Source: Bacillus sp. N13C7 (GTDB lineage: Bacteria; Bacillota; Bacilli; Bacillales; Bacillaceae). From it: a DNA stretch of 64,000 nucleotides. Made by a program: the position numbers and the translations under genes. The notes under the pieces are model-generated. The model was given only the letters and a program-made list of their open reading frames with translations, had not been told where the DNA came from and made no database searches. Below, one piece after another: positions 47,031-57,778 of this stretch; within the stretch, counting starts at the first letter, position 1; each line of letters opens with the position of its first letter. The stretch lies in assembly GCF_026790065.1 (NCBI RefSeq), contig NZ_JALAMO010000007.1, positions 556,829 to 620,828 of the forward strand, in the 5' to 3' direction.

Positions 47031-47664
47031 ATTTCCGCTTGTTTTTATGATAAACCGAGGTAAAAGTAAACATAAACAAAAAGTAGGCGCCTGCCAGACT
47101 TAAAAAACCGACAGGGTATTGAAGCAGCAGAAGGCCTCCCCCAATAAACAGGATCGTTGCTGCTGAAATAATGATCCAATATAAAGAGAATTTGTTTTTA
47201 TTTTGCTGTTCTTTGGTCTTGGTAATGGCTGTGTCCTCCTTACTGATATGTTGAATACCGTATTTATAGATGTGAATCAATTGTACAAGCCGTCCTAACA
47301 ATAAAATAGAGGACACGGAGATCCAGGTGAGAGAGTTAACTAAAAAAGCGAGCTGAAGTGTGTCTTGGAAAGGGGTGCCGCCCGTTTCGAATCTCACAAT
47401 CAATAATACGCCTGCACCAATTAGAAATAGAATCCCTAAAAAAAAGACAAACACATTATAGCTGTCAAAACGATTCCATTCGCCTAAAAATCTGCAATGT
47501 TTAGCAATCAGCGAATATTTCTGTTTAGGGTTCTGTGGAAGTGAATGCACTCCAATTGAATTTAAAATCTGCCGATTAAATGCAGACCCCATGACTCCAC
47601 CTAGTGTACCGACAGTAAGAGCTGCTGCGCCGCTTATTAGTCCTATCACAGTACCGCTTGTCAT
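47029..47664 (-). CDS. Four-helix membrane protein of the sigma operon
   Basis: 211 residues with about five hydrophobic segments (one at the N-terminus, two near 73-120, two near 160-205) and no motif I recognise. It begins 5 bases after the 96-residue protein and is the last gene of the ECF sigma operon. By analogy with other small membrane proteins in ECF operons, it could be part of an anti-sigma complex or an immunity protein. Function unknown. Confidence 0.65.
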   Translation of the reverse strand: MTSGTVIGLISGAAALTVGTLGGVMGSAFNRQILNSIGVHSLPQNPKQKYSLIAKHCRFLGEWNRFDSYNVFVFFLGILFLIGAGVLLIVRFETGGTPFQDTLQLAFLVNSLTWISVSSILLLGRLVQLIHIYKYGIQHISKEDTAITKTKEQQNKNKFSLYWIIISAATILFIGGGLLLLQYPVGFLSLAGAYFLFMFTFTSVYHKNKRK

Positions 47665-47668
47665 ATGA

Positions 47669-47959
47669 TCACCTTCCTAAGAATAAGAAAAAAAGTATTT
47701 GTGCTGCTATGCTCCCGGATAAAATTGGCAAAATCGTCACTACTTGAGCAACAGAACGGAATGAGAAAAGGTCTGGCAGCTGCCAGCTAGGGTAAGCTAG
47801 CCAATGGCTCAAACGGTCAAACCAAGTAATCGGTGGAGAAGGTGGTTTTAACATATGTTCTGGAAGAGACAGGCGGTTGATATCCAGGAATTCATTCAGA
47901 TCGGGCATGTGTTCTTGTAATCCTTCAATCATGCTTTTAACTTCATCTTGCTCATTCAT
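47669..47959 (-). CDS. Putative anti-sigma factor
   Basis: 96 residues: an acidic cytosolic N-terminal part (MNEQDEVKSMIEGLQEHM) and one or two hydrophobic segments at the C-terminus (SVAQVVTILPILSGSIAAQILFF). It overlaps the sigma factor gene by 4 bases. Size, topology and coupling to an ECF sigma gene suggest a membrane anti-sigma factor. No zinc HxxxCxxC anti-sigma motif is present. Confidence 0.65.
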   Translation of the reverse strand: MNEQDEVKSMIEGLQEHMPDLNEFLDINRLSLPEHMLKPPSPPITWFDRLSHWLAYPSWQLPDLFSFRSVAQVVTILPILSGSIAAQILFFLFLGR

Positions 47960-48504
47960 GAGTCATTCAGCTCCTTTTCAATGGATTTGTTCAGTTTCTT
48001 TAGAGAATAATGAAGCTTGGATTTGACTGTTCCTTCCGGTATGTTGAGAATGTGAGAAATCTCTTTGCCTGTAAACCCTTGATAATAGGCGAGAATCAGA
48101 ATTGATCGTTCTTTTTCAGGCAGCTGTCCCAAATACTGTTGAATCAATATTTTATTTTGTATATTTTGCTCAATGGTGCTCTGGTGCTTTTCCGAATAAT
48201 CGTCCAATTCCATCTGCTGCCATTTGAATTTAGAATGCTTTCGGTAATAATCAATACATAGCCTGTGAGCAATTTGATGGAGCCAGGTACGAAAGCTCGC
48301 TTTTTCGCTTTTGTAGCTGCGGCATTTTACATATACCCGGATAAAAGTTTCCTGCAGAAGATCTTCGGCCGCCTGTTTTTGACGGATGTACAGAAATATA
48401 AATTGATATGTTTTTGGAGCGTGACGGGCATATAAACTGTTGTAAGCCTCCATATCCTTTTGTTTAACTTTTTCCATCAATTCTTCGTCAGAAAGAATGT
48501 CCAT
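47956..48504 (-). CDS. ECF sigma factor of the RiPP island
   Basis: 182-residue ECF (group 4) sigma factor. Region 2 is seen in AEDLLQETFIRVYVKCRSYK and region 4 in LPEKERSILILAYYQGFTGKEISHILNIPEGTVKSKLHYSLKKL. It has an ECF-type promoter of its own (TGAAC-N17-CGTATA), so it is probably self-activating and held in check by the two membrane proteins downstream. It probably links envelope or peptide stress to the island. GAGGTGGGGT precedes the ATG. Confidence 0.88.
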   Translation of the reverse strand: MDILSDEELMEKVKQKDMEAYNSLYARHAPKTYQFIFLYIRQKQAAEDLLQETFIRVYVKCRSYKSEKASFRTWLHQIAHRLCIDYYRKHSKFKWQQMELDDYSEKHQSTIEQNIQNKILIQQYLGQLPEKERSILILAYYQGFTGKEISHILNIPEGTVKSKLHYSLKKLNKSIEKELNDS

Positions 48505-48513
48505 ACCCCACCT

Positions 48514-48562
48514 CGAAACTTGGTTTCGTTACTATATACGGCTGTTGGCTGAAAAGAGTTCA
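48514..48562 (-). promoter_or_regulatory. ECF-type autoregulatory promoter and palindrome
   Basis: On the minus strand: TGAAC (48562-48558), 17-base spacer, CGTATA (48540-48535), the form of Bacillus ECF promoters. A perfect 15-base palindrome CGAAAC-CAA-GTTTCG (48528-48514) starts at the expected transcription start and ends just before the ribosome site of the sigma gene. Confidence 0.65.
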
Positions 48563-48649
48563 AAAAATGAAAAAATAAAGGAGATAAGTGATGGCAATAG
48601 ATGTTAGAAGAATGCTGTCTTCATGATTATAACAGGAAAAAAATGAAAG

Positions 48650-48674
48650 TGCCCGGTCATGAAGACCGGGCTTG
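48650..48674 (-). terminator. Terminator of the pucJKLM operon
   Basis: On the minus strand, GCCCGGTC / GACCGGGC hairpin followed by ACTTTCATTTTTTT, just after the pucM stop. Confidence 0.8.
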
Positions 48675-48679
48675 ACATG

Positions 48680-50508
<1,829 letters not shown>

Positions 50509-50520
50509 TGGCATCTTCCT

Positions 50521-51813
50521 TTACGTTTTCATTTCAGCGCCATCCGGCTGTTTGGTTTGAAAAAAAGCGTGCAGTGCAATTGCCGTCAAACTGCCGATCA
50601 CAATTCCGCTTCCTGCCAAGACTGAGGCAGCGCCCGGAAGAGACGAAAACAACGCGGGAACTGTTGTGGCGCCGAGCCCTAAGCTGACGGAAGAGGCGAT
50701 GATCAGCAGATTGCCCTGCGAATCGAAGTCAACGCTGGAGAGCATTTTGATCCCGTAAGAAATGACCATGCCGAACATGACAATCATCGCGCCGCCGAGA
50801 ACTGGGTTTGGAATCACTGTTGTCAATGCTGCGGCTTTCGGAACCAGTCCGATCGCCATCAGCATAATTCCTGTAATCGCGATGACGTTGACACTTTTCA
50901 TTTTTGAAAGCTGAACGATGCCGACATTTTGCGAGAAGGCGGTATAGGGAAACGCGTTAAATAAGCCGCCCAGCACAATCGCAATGCCTTCCGCCCGGTA
51001 GCCCTTTTCCAGATCCCTCTCTGACAGCCTGCGGTTTGTGATATCAGCGAGCGCAAAGTAAACACCTGTCGATTCAACAAGGCTGACAATGGCAACGAGG
51101 AGCATCGTGACAACAGCCGGCAGCTCGAAGGTCGGCGGGCCGAAATAAAACAGAGACGGAACATGAAGCCAGGATGCCTCTATGACGTCAGAAAAATCGA
51201 CTTTTCCCATGAAGAATGCGGCCGCCGTTCCGGCGACAAGCCCGAGCAAAATCGCAATGGAGCGGATAAAGCCTTTAAAGAAATAAAACATCAATAAGAT
51301 AAAAGCTGTGACCCCAAACCCGAGGAGCACGTTGTCCAGTGTGCCGAAGTCTTTGCTTCCTTCACCCCCGGCCAGGTTATTCATTGCTGTTGGAATCAGG
51401 CTGATGCCGATGATCATGACGACTGAGCCGGTCACGACAGGCGGAAAAAAACGGACAAGCTTTCCGAAAAAGCCCGCAGCTAAGACGACAATCAGCCCTG
51501 CGGCGATAATGGCTCCATATATCGCTGAGACACCATATGTGCTGCCAATGGAAATCATCGGGCCGACTGCGGTAAACGTACATCCGAGCACAACGGGGAG
51601 GCCGATGCCGAAGTACCGGTTTTTCCACAGCTGCAAAAGAGTCGCCGTCCCGCACATGAACAAATCGATCGCAATTAAATACGTCAGCTGCCCTGCGTTC
51701 AGCCCGATCGCCGCCCCGACGATCAGCGGAACGAGAATGGCTCCCGCATACATGGCAAGCATATGCTGAAGTCCGAGCATCATCAGCTGAAAGGCATTGT
51801 GCTGTTTCTTCAC
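50521..51813 (-). CDS. pucK: Uric acid permease PucK
   Basis: 430-residue NCS2-family (nucleobase/ascorbate) transporter with about 12-14 hydrophobic segments. The NCS2 motif region VESTGVYFALADIT and the GxxNAFPYTAFSQNVG segment are present. It imports urate with PucJ. The gene is 12 bases upstream of pucL on the minus strand. Highly similar to PucJ, indicating an old tandem duplication. Confidence 0.93.
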   Translation of the reverse strand: MKKQHNAFQLMMLGLQHMLAMYAGAILVPLIVGAAIGLNAGQLTYLIAIDLFMCGTATLLQLWKNRYFGIGLPVVLGCTFTAVGPMISIGSTYGVSAIYGAIIAAGLIVVLAAGFFGKLVRFFPPVVTGSVVMIIGISLIPTAMNNLAGGEGSKDFGTLDNVLLGFGVTAFILLMFYFFKGFIRSIAILLGLVAGTAAAFFMGKVDFSDVIEASWLHVPSLFYFGPPTFELPAVVTMLLVAIVSLVESTGVYFALADITNRRLSERDLEKGYRAEGIAIVLGGLFNAFPYTAFSQNVGIVQLSKMKSVNVIAITGIMLMAIGLVPKAAALTTVIPNPVLGGAMIVMFGMVISYGIKMLSSVDFDSQGNLLIIASSVSLGLGATTVPALFSSLPGAASVLAGSGIVIGSLTAIALHAFFQTKQPDGAEMKT

Positions 51814-51818
51814 TTTTT

Positions 51819-53171
51819 TTACACCTCTTTTTCTAGTGCGAGTGTATGGTCTAATACCGGGATTTCTGTTTTCTGAGCTACTGTTTTTTCTTTTCTGTCG
51901 CGTAAGCTGAAAAATAGATTCAAAAAGATGGCGGTCAGGCTTCCGGTGATGGTGCCGTCGCTGACCAGAATCCGGATCGGAGCGGGGAATTCAGCAAAAA
52001 TCCCAGGCGCCGTGCTGGCGCCGATGCCGAGTGAGATTGAGCATGCGATGGTGAGCAAATGATATTGATTGGTGAGATCTGCTGTGCTGAGCATTTTGAC
52101 GCCGGATGCAATTACCATGCCGAACATGACGACGGTTGCGCCGCCAAGCACAGCAGCAGGAACGGCAGAAGCAAGGGCGGCAATCTTCGGAAGCAATCCG
52201 AGACAGACAAGGATACAGCCTGCGGTCACAACGATGTTTCTTGTTTTCACTTTCGTCAGCTGTAGTAAGCCGGCGTTTTGCGCAAAGGTGTTATAGGGGA
52301 AGGCGTTAAACAGTCCGCCGATAAGAATGGCGATTCCTTCCGCCCGGTAGCCTTTGACAAGGTCTTTTTCGGTTATCGGTCTGCCGCATATTTTTCCGAT
52401 TGCGTAGAAGACGCCGGTTGATTCCACAATAATGACGATTGCAACGATCAGCATCGTTAAGATTGGGCCGATTTCAAATGAAGGGGCTCCGAAGTAAAAC
52501 GGCTTCGGGATTTGAAAGAGCGGGGCTTCAGCGACAGCAGAAAAGCTGACTTTGCCCATGGCGGCTGCTGCCGCTGTCCCGGCAGCGATTCCGATCAGAA
52601 CGGACAGCGTTCGGGCGAATCCTTTGAGATAGCGGTTGAGGATTAAAATCAGGACAAGGACGCCGACAGAGAGAAGAAGGTTTTCGAGCGAACCGTATTC
52701 GGGGTTGGCGCTGCCGTTTATTTTTTCGCCGCCAGCCATATTTTTTACACCTGTCGGCACAAGAGAAAGGCCGATCAAGGTCACAACGGTTCCTGTTACG
52801 ACAGGAGGGAATAACACAGTCAGCTTGCCGAAAAAACGTGCAAACAAAAAGATAAACACACCTGCCGCGATGATTGAACCGTAAATGGCGTGAACGCCGT
52901 AGTTGGCGCCAATTGCAATCATCGGAGTGACGGCCACAAATGAACTGCCAAGCATGACGGGAAGCCCGATGCCGATGTATGCTCCTCGCAAGGTTTGCAA
53001 AAGCGTCGCAACGCCGCACGTTAACAGGTCAATTGCCAATAGGTAGGATAGCTGTTCATCTGTCAAATTCAGCGCCCTGCCGACAAGCAGGGGCACCAAA
53101 ATCGCACCTGCATACATAGCCAGCACTTGCTGAAGGCCAAGAGTAAACACCGCAAACGTTCTTTGTTTCAC
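51819..53171 (-). CDS. pucJ: Uric acid permease PucJ
   Basis: 450-residue NCS2-family transporter, paralogue of PucK (both share VESTGV.., RAEGIAILIGGLFNAFPY and QNAGLLQLTKVK-type segments). It has a longer hydrophilic C-terminal tail. First gene of pucJKLM; AAAGGAGGGACTAACGTG precedes the start. Together with PucK it is required for urate uptake in B. subtilis. Confidence 0.93.
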   Translation of the reverse strand: MKQRTFAVFTLGLQQVLAMYAGAILVPLLVGRALNLTDEQLSYLLAIDLLTCGVATLLQTLRGAYIGIGLPVMLGSSFVAVTPMIAIGANYGVHAIYGSIIAAGVFIFLFARFFGKLTVLFPPVVTGTVVTLIGLSLVPTGVKNMAGGEKINGSANPEYGSLENLLLSVGVLVLILILNRYLKGFARTLSVLIGIAAGTAAAAAMGKVSFSAVAEAPLFQIPKPFYFGAPSFEIGPILTMLIVAIVIIVESTGVFYAIGKICGRPITEKDLVKGYRAEGIAILIGGLFNAFPYNTFAQNAGLLQLTKVKTRNIVVTAGCILVCLGLLPKIAALASAVPAAVLGGATVVMFGMVIASGVKMLSTADLTNQYHLLTIACSISLGIGASTAPGIFAEFPAPIRILVSDGTITGSLTAIFLNLFFSLRDRKEKTVAQKTEIPVLDHTLALEKEV

Positions 53172-53317
53172 GTTAGTCCCTCCTTTTATATGTGAACTTT
53201 AGTAACATGATAGCGTGCTGATTGTCGGGTGTCATTAGATACAGTAGCCGAAAAAGACAGGGGTTACTGCTGAAAATAACGAAAAACGGTTTAGTTTGTA
53301 AGAGAATGTGACAAACA

Positions 53318-54913
53318 TTAGCTGATCAGCTGCTGCATCCGTAAGGCAAGCCGCAAACGCATCGTTGTCTCAGGGTCTTTTAAGCTTTTGCCAAGCAGCT
53401 CTTCACATTTTTCAAGGCGATAGATAACTGTATTGCGGTGAACGTACAGACGCTTTGCCGTCTCGGAAATTTGGCAGTGTGTCTCTAAATAGACGGACAG
53501 TGTATGAAGCAGGCTTTGATCCTCCTGCTGTTTTTCGGCAAGGCTTTGAAGTGTGGAGGTGTAAAATTTCTTCAAATCCTCAACCGGGAGCAGGCGGAGA
53601 AGCTCGGGCACATCCTTGGCGTGATACACCTGAATAAACTCCGTGCTTCTTGACAAATGCCCTGATTGCAGAGCATCAGACGCCTCTGTGAACGCGTCGG
53701 GAACATCATTGAGCCTTTGGCATATATTGCTGATGCCAAAGGACACAGTCCGTTTAAATTGGGCTTTCACCTGTGTTTGAAACTGTTCTAAAAAGCTGAT
53801 CACCGAGGCGTGCATTTCACTCCAGCTGTCAGTCGCTTCGATCAAAATAATGCCGACGTTTCCTTTAATAAAGAGGTGGGGTGGAAACGGGAAGGCCGAT
53901 AATTCGCCTTCAAGAAATTCGAATACGCCGTCGGAGGCGAGCTGGTTTTCTGTAAAGCTGATCGTTTCGTCATTCCGGTCGAGTTTGCCGGCGATGCACA
54001 TGTATTTTTGATCCCAGTGCAGCTTGAATTCCTTCGCACGGTTTTTAATTTCATCGTCTGAAGAAAAGGACCGCTCAATAAAATTGCTGAAAAACTCATT
54101 GCGGGCCCGCCGGCTGAACTGCTTCAGCGCATTTTCCTTCAGCAGTTCAAAGGAAATCACGTTGGCCGCTTGTTCAATCGTGAGGATCAATCCTTTATCG
54201 CCGGCCTGCACCATGTCCGGTATCAGCAGGTATCCGCAGTTTTTTTCGTGATTATAAATAGGCAGGACAGAATATGTTTTCTGATCTGAGATTGTAGAGA
54301 AACAAGTGAAAAACGGCCCGGATACGGTATTCAGGGTGCCTTTCAGCTTTTCGGTCTCAACTGAAATCTGATGAGACGCGGACAGCATTTTGGCATGCTG
54401 GTCAAGCAGCAGCACGGGAAGCTGAAGAAGGTCTGACACCTTTTTGAGGAGGGATTGCAGCCCCTTGCCGCTCATAATGTGGTTTGTGAATTTTTTGTGC
54501 GCGTAAATGGCTTGCTGCAGCTCGTTAGAACGCATATCAAGAATATGGCTGAGTGTTGCATTCACAATATCGCCGAGGCGGATGTGTTCTGGAAGCTCAA
54601 TGATCGGTAACCTATATGAATCAGCCAATTCAATGATTTCTTTCGGGATATTCTCCAGGTAGCGCTTTGTTTTAATGCCGAGGCCCGCGCAGCCGCGTTT
54701 TGCCATTTGCCGAATCAGTTCAGATAATTGGTGCGGGTTATCCTTCAGGTGATACGCAGTGGTGACGAGCAATTCATTCTTGTGCAAAAAGTCTGCGATA
54801 TCCGGAGCATCCATCATATTCACATGCTGCACCTCTCTTTCTCCTCCTGCTTTTCCCGCAATGAAATTGGCGTTTTCATAGGCCGGTATTTTCATCACAT
54901 CAAAAATATTCAT
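53318..54913 (-). CDS. pucR: Purine catabolism regulator PucR
   Basis: 531-residue regulator: N-terminal PucR domain (VQHVNMMDAPDIADFLHKNELLVTTAY), a middle GGDEF-like region, and a C-terminal HTH (CQISETAKRLYVHRNTVIYRLEKCEELLG). It activates most puc genes in response to allantoic acid-type inducers. ATG 54913 is chosen since AAAAGGAGAATGCGCT lies ahead; the open frame extends about 47 codons upstream across the promoter. It is divergent from pucH with a PucR box between. Confidence 0.95.
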   Translation of the reverse strand: MNIFDVMKIPAYENANFIAGKAGGEREVQHVNMMDAPDIADFLHKNELLVTTAYHLKDNPHQLSELIRQMAKRGCAGLGIKTKRYLENIPKEIIELADSYRLPIIELPEHIRLGDIVNATLSHILDMRSNELQQAIYAHKKFTNHIMSGKGLQSLLKKVSDLLQLPVLLLDQHAKMLSASHQISVETEKLKGTLNTVSGPFFTCFSTISDQKTYSVLPIYNHEKNCGYLLIPDMVQAGDKGLILTIEQAANVISFELLKENALKQFSRRARNEFFSNFIERSFSSDDEIKNRAKEFKLHWDQKYMCIAGKLDRNDETISFTENQLASDGVFEFLEGELSAFPFPPHLFIKGNVGIILIEATDSWSEMHASVISFLEQFQTQVKAQFKRTVSFGISNICQRLNDVPDAFTEASDALQSGHLSRSTEFIQVYHAKDVPELLRLLPVEDLKKFYTSTLQSLAEKQQEDQSLLHTLSVYLETHCQISETAKRLYVHRNTVIYRLEKCEELLGKSLKDPETTMRLRLALRMQQLIS

Positions 54914-54935
54914 AGCGCATTCTCCTTTTCTATAA

Positions 54936-54948
54936 AAACATTGGTTAA
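54936..54948 (+). promoter_or_regulatory. Perfect PucR box between pucR and pucH
   Basis: AAACATTGGTTAA is a perfect match to WWWCNTTGGTTAA. It lies 23 bases ahead of pucR and about 140 bases ahead of pucH, so it may serve activation of pucH and autoregulation of pucR. Confidence 0.75.
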
Positions 54949-55087
54949 GATGAATAATTTTCAATAGGAATTCTAGCGGTTTTGCTGATGTAATACGATC
55001 ATAGTAGCAGTAAACTGTTGAAAATAGAACTGGTTGTGTTACATAAACTGACATAAAAAATCGTTATCCTTACATGGAGGGATCAAT

Positions 55088-56431
55088 ATGGCTTACGATT
55101 TGGTGATAAAAGGTGCGAAGGCAGTTACGCCAGGTGGCGTAAAAGAAGCCGATATTGCAGTTCAAAACGGTGTGATTGCCGAGATTGGTTCTTACATTGA
55201 AGCAAGCAGCGGAGCAGCAATGATCCAGGCAGACGGAAAATACGTATTTCCCGGTGCGATAGACTGCCATGTTCATTTCAATGAACCGGGCAGAGAGGAT
55301 TGGGAGGGGATTGAAACAGGTTCGCAGATGATGGCGGCAGGCGGCTGCACCACCTATTTTGATATGCCGCTTAATTGCATTCCATCAACTGTAACGGCAG
55401 AACACCTTCTCGCAAAAGCTGAACTCGGCAGGCAAAAATCGGTCGTGGATTTTGCGCTTTGGGGCGGCCTCGTGCCCGGGCATATTGAGGACATCCGCCC
55501 AATGGCCGAAGCGGGAGCGATTGGGTTTAAAGCGTTTTTATCAAAATCAGGCACCGACGAGTTCCGCTCTGTTGACGAACGGACATTGCTTAAAGGCATG
55601 ACAGAAATCGCGGCTGCAGGAAAAATCCTCGCTCTTCACGCAGAAAGCGACGCGATTACAAGCTATTTGCAGATGGTTTTGGCCAATAAAGGAAAAGTGG
55701 ATGCGGATGCGTACGCCGACTCCCGCCCGGAGGAAGCCGAAGCTGAAGCGGTGTATCGCACGATTCAATATGCAAAGGTGACAGGCTGTGCGGTTCATTT
55801 TGTCCATATCAGCACGGCGAAAGCGGTCCGGCTGATCAGAGAGGCGAAACAGGAAGGGCTTGATGTTTCAGTTGAAACATGCCCGCATTATGTCCTGTTC
55901 AGCCATGACGATTTACGGGAAAAGGGCTCTGTCGCAAAATGCGCGCCACCGCTCCGGCCACGGCAATCGAAGGAGGCGCTGATCGAGGCGCTCATGGCGG
56001 GGCACATTGACATGGTCTCCTCAGACCATTCTCCTTGCCGTCCGTCCTTGAAGCGGGAGGACAATCTGTTTTTATCATGGGGCGGAATCAGCGGCGGGCA
56101 GTTTACTTTATTAGGCATGCTGGAACTGGCGCTTGAGCATCAGATTCCGTTTGGAGCTATCGCCGAATGGACAGCGGCAGCACCTGCGAAACGTTTCGGC
56201 CTTCAGCGAAAAGGGCGGCTTGAAGCGGGGTGTGATGCAGATTTTGTGCTCGTCAGTATGGAGCCGTACACTGTGACAAAAGAATCGATGTTTGCTAAGC
56301 ATAAGCAAAGCATTTACGAAGGACATACATTTCCCTGCCGCATATCGGCCACTTACAGCAAAGGCCGTTGCGTGTACAGTGATGGGGAAAAAGTCAGCAG
56401 AATTGACGGGGCACTTGTCGTTCCTTCGTAA
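55088..56431 (+). CDS. pucH: Allantoinase PucH
   Basis: 447-residue amidohydrolase. [12 protein letters not shown] supplies the first metal His pair, [14 protein letters not shown] the carboxylated Lys, LHAES and VHISTAKA further His ligands, and SSDHSPC the catalytic Asp. It opens allantoin to allantoate for PucF. ATG with TGGAGGGATCAAT. Monocistronic, with its own terminator. Confidence 0.95.
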   Translation: MAYDLVIKGAKAVTPGGVKEADIAVQNGVIAEIGSYIEASSGAAMIQADGKYVFPGAIDCHVHFNEPGREDWEGIETGSQMMAAGGCTTYFDMPLNCIPSTVTAEHLLAKAELGRQKSVVDFALWGGLVPGHIEDIRPMAEAGAIGFKAFLSKSGTDEFRSVDERTLLKGMTEIAAAGKILALHAESDAITSYLQMVLANKGKVDADAYADSRPEEAEAEAVYRTIQYAKVTGCAVHFVHISTAKAVRLIREAKQEGLDVSVETCPHYVLFSHDDLREKGSVAKCAPPLRPRQSKEALIEALMAGHIDMVSSDHSPCRPSLKREDNLFLSWGGISGGQFTLLGMLELALEHQIPFGAIAEWTAAAPAKRFGLQRKGRLEAGCDADFVLVSMEPYTVTKESMFAKHKQSIYEGHTFPCRISATYSKGRCVYSDGEKVSRIDGALVVPS

Positions 56432-56461
56432 GCCCGGCGGATTTTCCCGCCGGGTTTTTTG
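56432..56461 (+). terminator. Terminator after pucH
   Basis: GCCCGGCGG / CCGCCGGGTTTTTT hairpin overlapping the end of pucH. Confidence 0.85.
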
Positions 56462-56527
56462 ATTTCCGCCGTTCTAGTTTTTAAAATTCCATCAACGTGG
56501 TATCTTTTTTAAAAGGAGGCGGGAGCA

Positions 56528-56875
56528 ATGGAGCATGTGAAGTGCATACTGAAGCAATCCTGGTCGCGCCATACGAGCTCTAAATGGACGGAAGAATGCC
56601 CGTCATGCGGCCAATGCGGGGTAACTACGTTGGTCATTCAGGACCATTTCGCCGGCGCTATTTTCAAAACAAAAGCCGGTGAAAGCTGGCATTTTTATAA
56701 CAGCATCAATGGTGTGATGTACGACTTTACGAGTGAACAGTTTCAAACGCCTATTGAATATCAGCATATTCCTTCCTCAAGAGAAGAGGCGTTTTTAGAT
56801 ACAAATGAGGAACAATATCAGCATCTTCGTTCCGCATTTTCCCGCCATATGAACAGCATTTCCGAGGAAACCTGA
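56528..56875 (+). CDS. yunG: Conserved small protein YunG
   Basis: 115-residue protein with three closely spaced Cys (ECPSCGQCGVTTLV), which may bind a metal, and an aromatic-rich middle (GESWHFYNSINGVMYDFTSEQF). No function I can assign. AAAAGGAGGCGGGAGCA precedes the ATG. It is separated from yunF by 37 bases. Position between pucH and yunF matches yunG of B. subtilis. Confidence 0.8.
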   Translation: MEHVKCILKQSWSRHTSSKWTEECPSCGQCGVTTLVIQDHFAGAIFKTKAGESWHFYNSINGVMYDFTSEQFQTPIEYQHIPSSREEAFLDTNEEQYQHLRSAFSRHMNSISEET

Positions 56876-56912
56876 AAACACGTGTGATAAACTGGAAGAG
56901 AGGTGAATGATT

Positions 56913-57761
56913 GTGATTTATATCGGACTGACGGGATGGGGGGATCATGACAGCATCTATCCGCCAAAGACGGCCAGCCAGAAAAAATTACAGGCCTATT
57001 CCTCCCATTTTCCCATCGTGGAATTAGACGCGAGCTTTTACGCGATTCAGCCGGCACGCAATAATGAAAAGTGGGTGAAGGAGACGCCGGAAACCTTCCA
57101 ATTTATCGTGAAAGCGTATCAGGGCATGACAGGGCATCAGCGCGGCGAAATTCCCTTTGACTCAAAAGAGGAGATGTTTGACGCGTTTAAGGTGTCTTTA
57201 ACGCCATATTTACATAGCAATAAGCTCGCCATGGTGCTGTTTCAATTTCCGCCGTGGTTTGACTGCAAGAAGGAGAATGTCGCCTATTTGAGATGGTGCA
57301 AGCACCAAATGGGAGATATTCCTTGTGCGCTTGAATTCAGAAACCGCTCCTGGTTCTCGCCGCAGTTTTATGAGCAGACGCTTTCATTTATGAAAGCGGA
57401 AGGCTGGATTCACAGTGTCTGTGATGAACCGCAAATCGGAGAAGGCAGCGTTCCGACTGTGCTGCGCGCCACCGATGAAAACAAAACGCTTGTCAGGTTT
57501 CACGGACGCAACAAGCAGGGCTGGATGAAGCCTGATGGCGGGAAAAACTGGCGTGAGGTCAGGTACTTATACCGCTACAATCAACAGGAGCTGGCGGATT
57601 GGAAAAAGCACCTGAATGAATTGCAGCAGCAATGTAAGGATGTTTTTGTCCTGTTCAATAACAATTCCGGCGGAGACGCCGCGGATAACGGCAAGCAGAT
57701 GCTTGAACTGCTTGATATCGAGTACAGCGGACTTGCTCCGAGACAGCTCGATTTATTTTAG
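56913..57761 (+). CDS. yunF: DUF72 family protein YunF
   Basis: 282-residue TIM-barrel-like protein of the DUF72 family (YIGLTGWGDH at the start, ALEFRNRSWFS and RFHGRNKQGW inside, VFVLFNNNSGG near the end). The biochemical role is not established. GTG 56913 is chosen with AGAGAGGTGA 6 bases upstream, giving the family length; an ATG at 56907 overlaps that site. Confidence 0.87.
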   Translation: MIYIGLTGWGDHDSIYPPKTASQKKLQAYSSHFPIVELDASFYAIQPARNNEKWVKETPETFQFIVKAYQGMTGHQRGEIPFDSKEEMFDAFKVSLTPYLHSNKLAMVLFQFPPWFDCKKENVAYLRWCKHQMGDIPCALEFRNRSWFSPQFYEQTLSFMKAEGWIHSVCDEPQIGEGSVPTVLRATDENKTLVRFHGRNKQGWMKPDGGKNWREVRYLYRYNQQELADWKKHLNELQQQCKDVFVLFNNNSGGDAADNGKQMLELLDIEYSGLAPRQLDLF

Positions 57762-57778
57762 AAAAGAGGTTTTTACTG

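Noticed and set aside
34381-48600. Direct repeats at the two island ends
   Set aside because: Only A-rich low-complexity matches were seen by eye; no convincing repeat pair.
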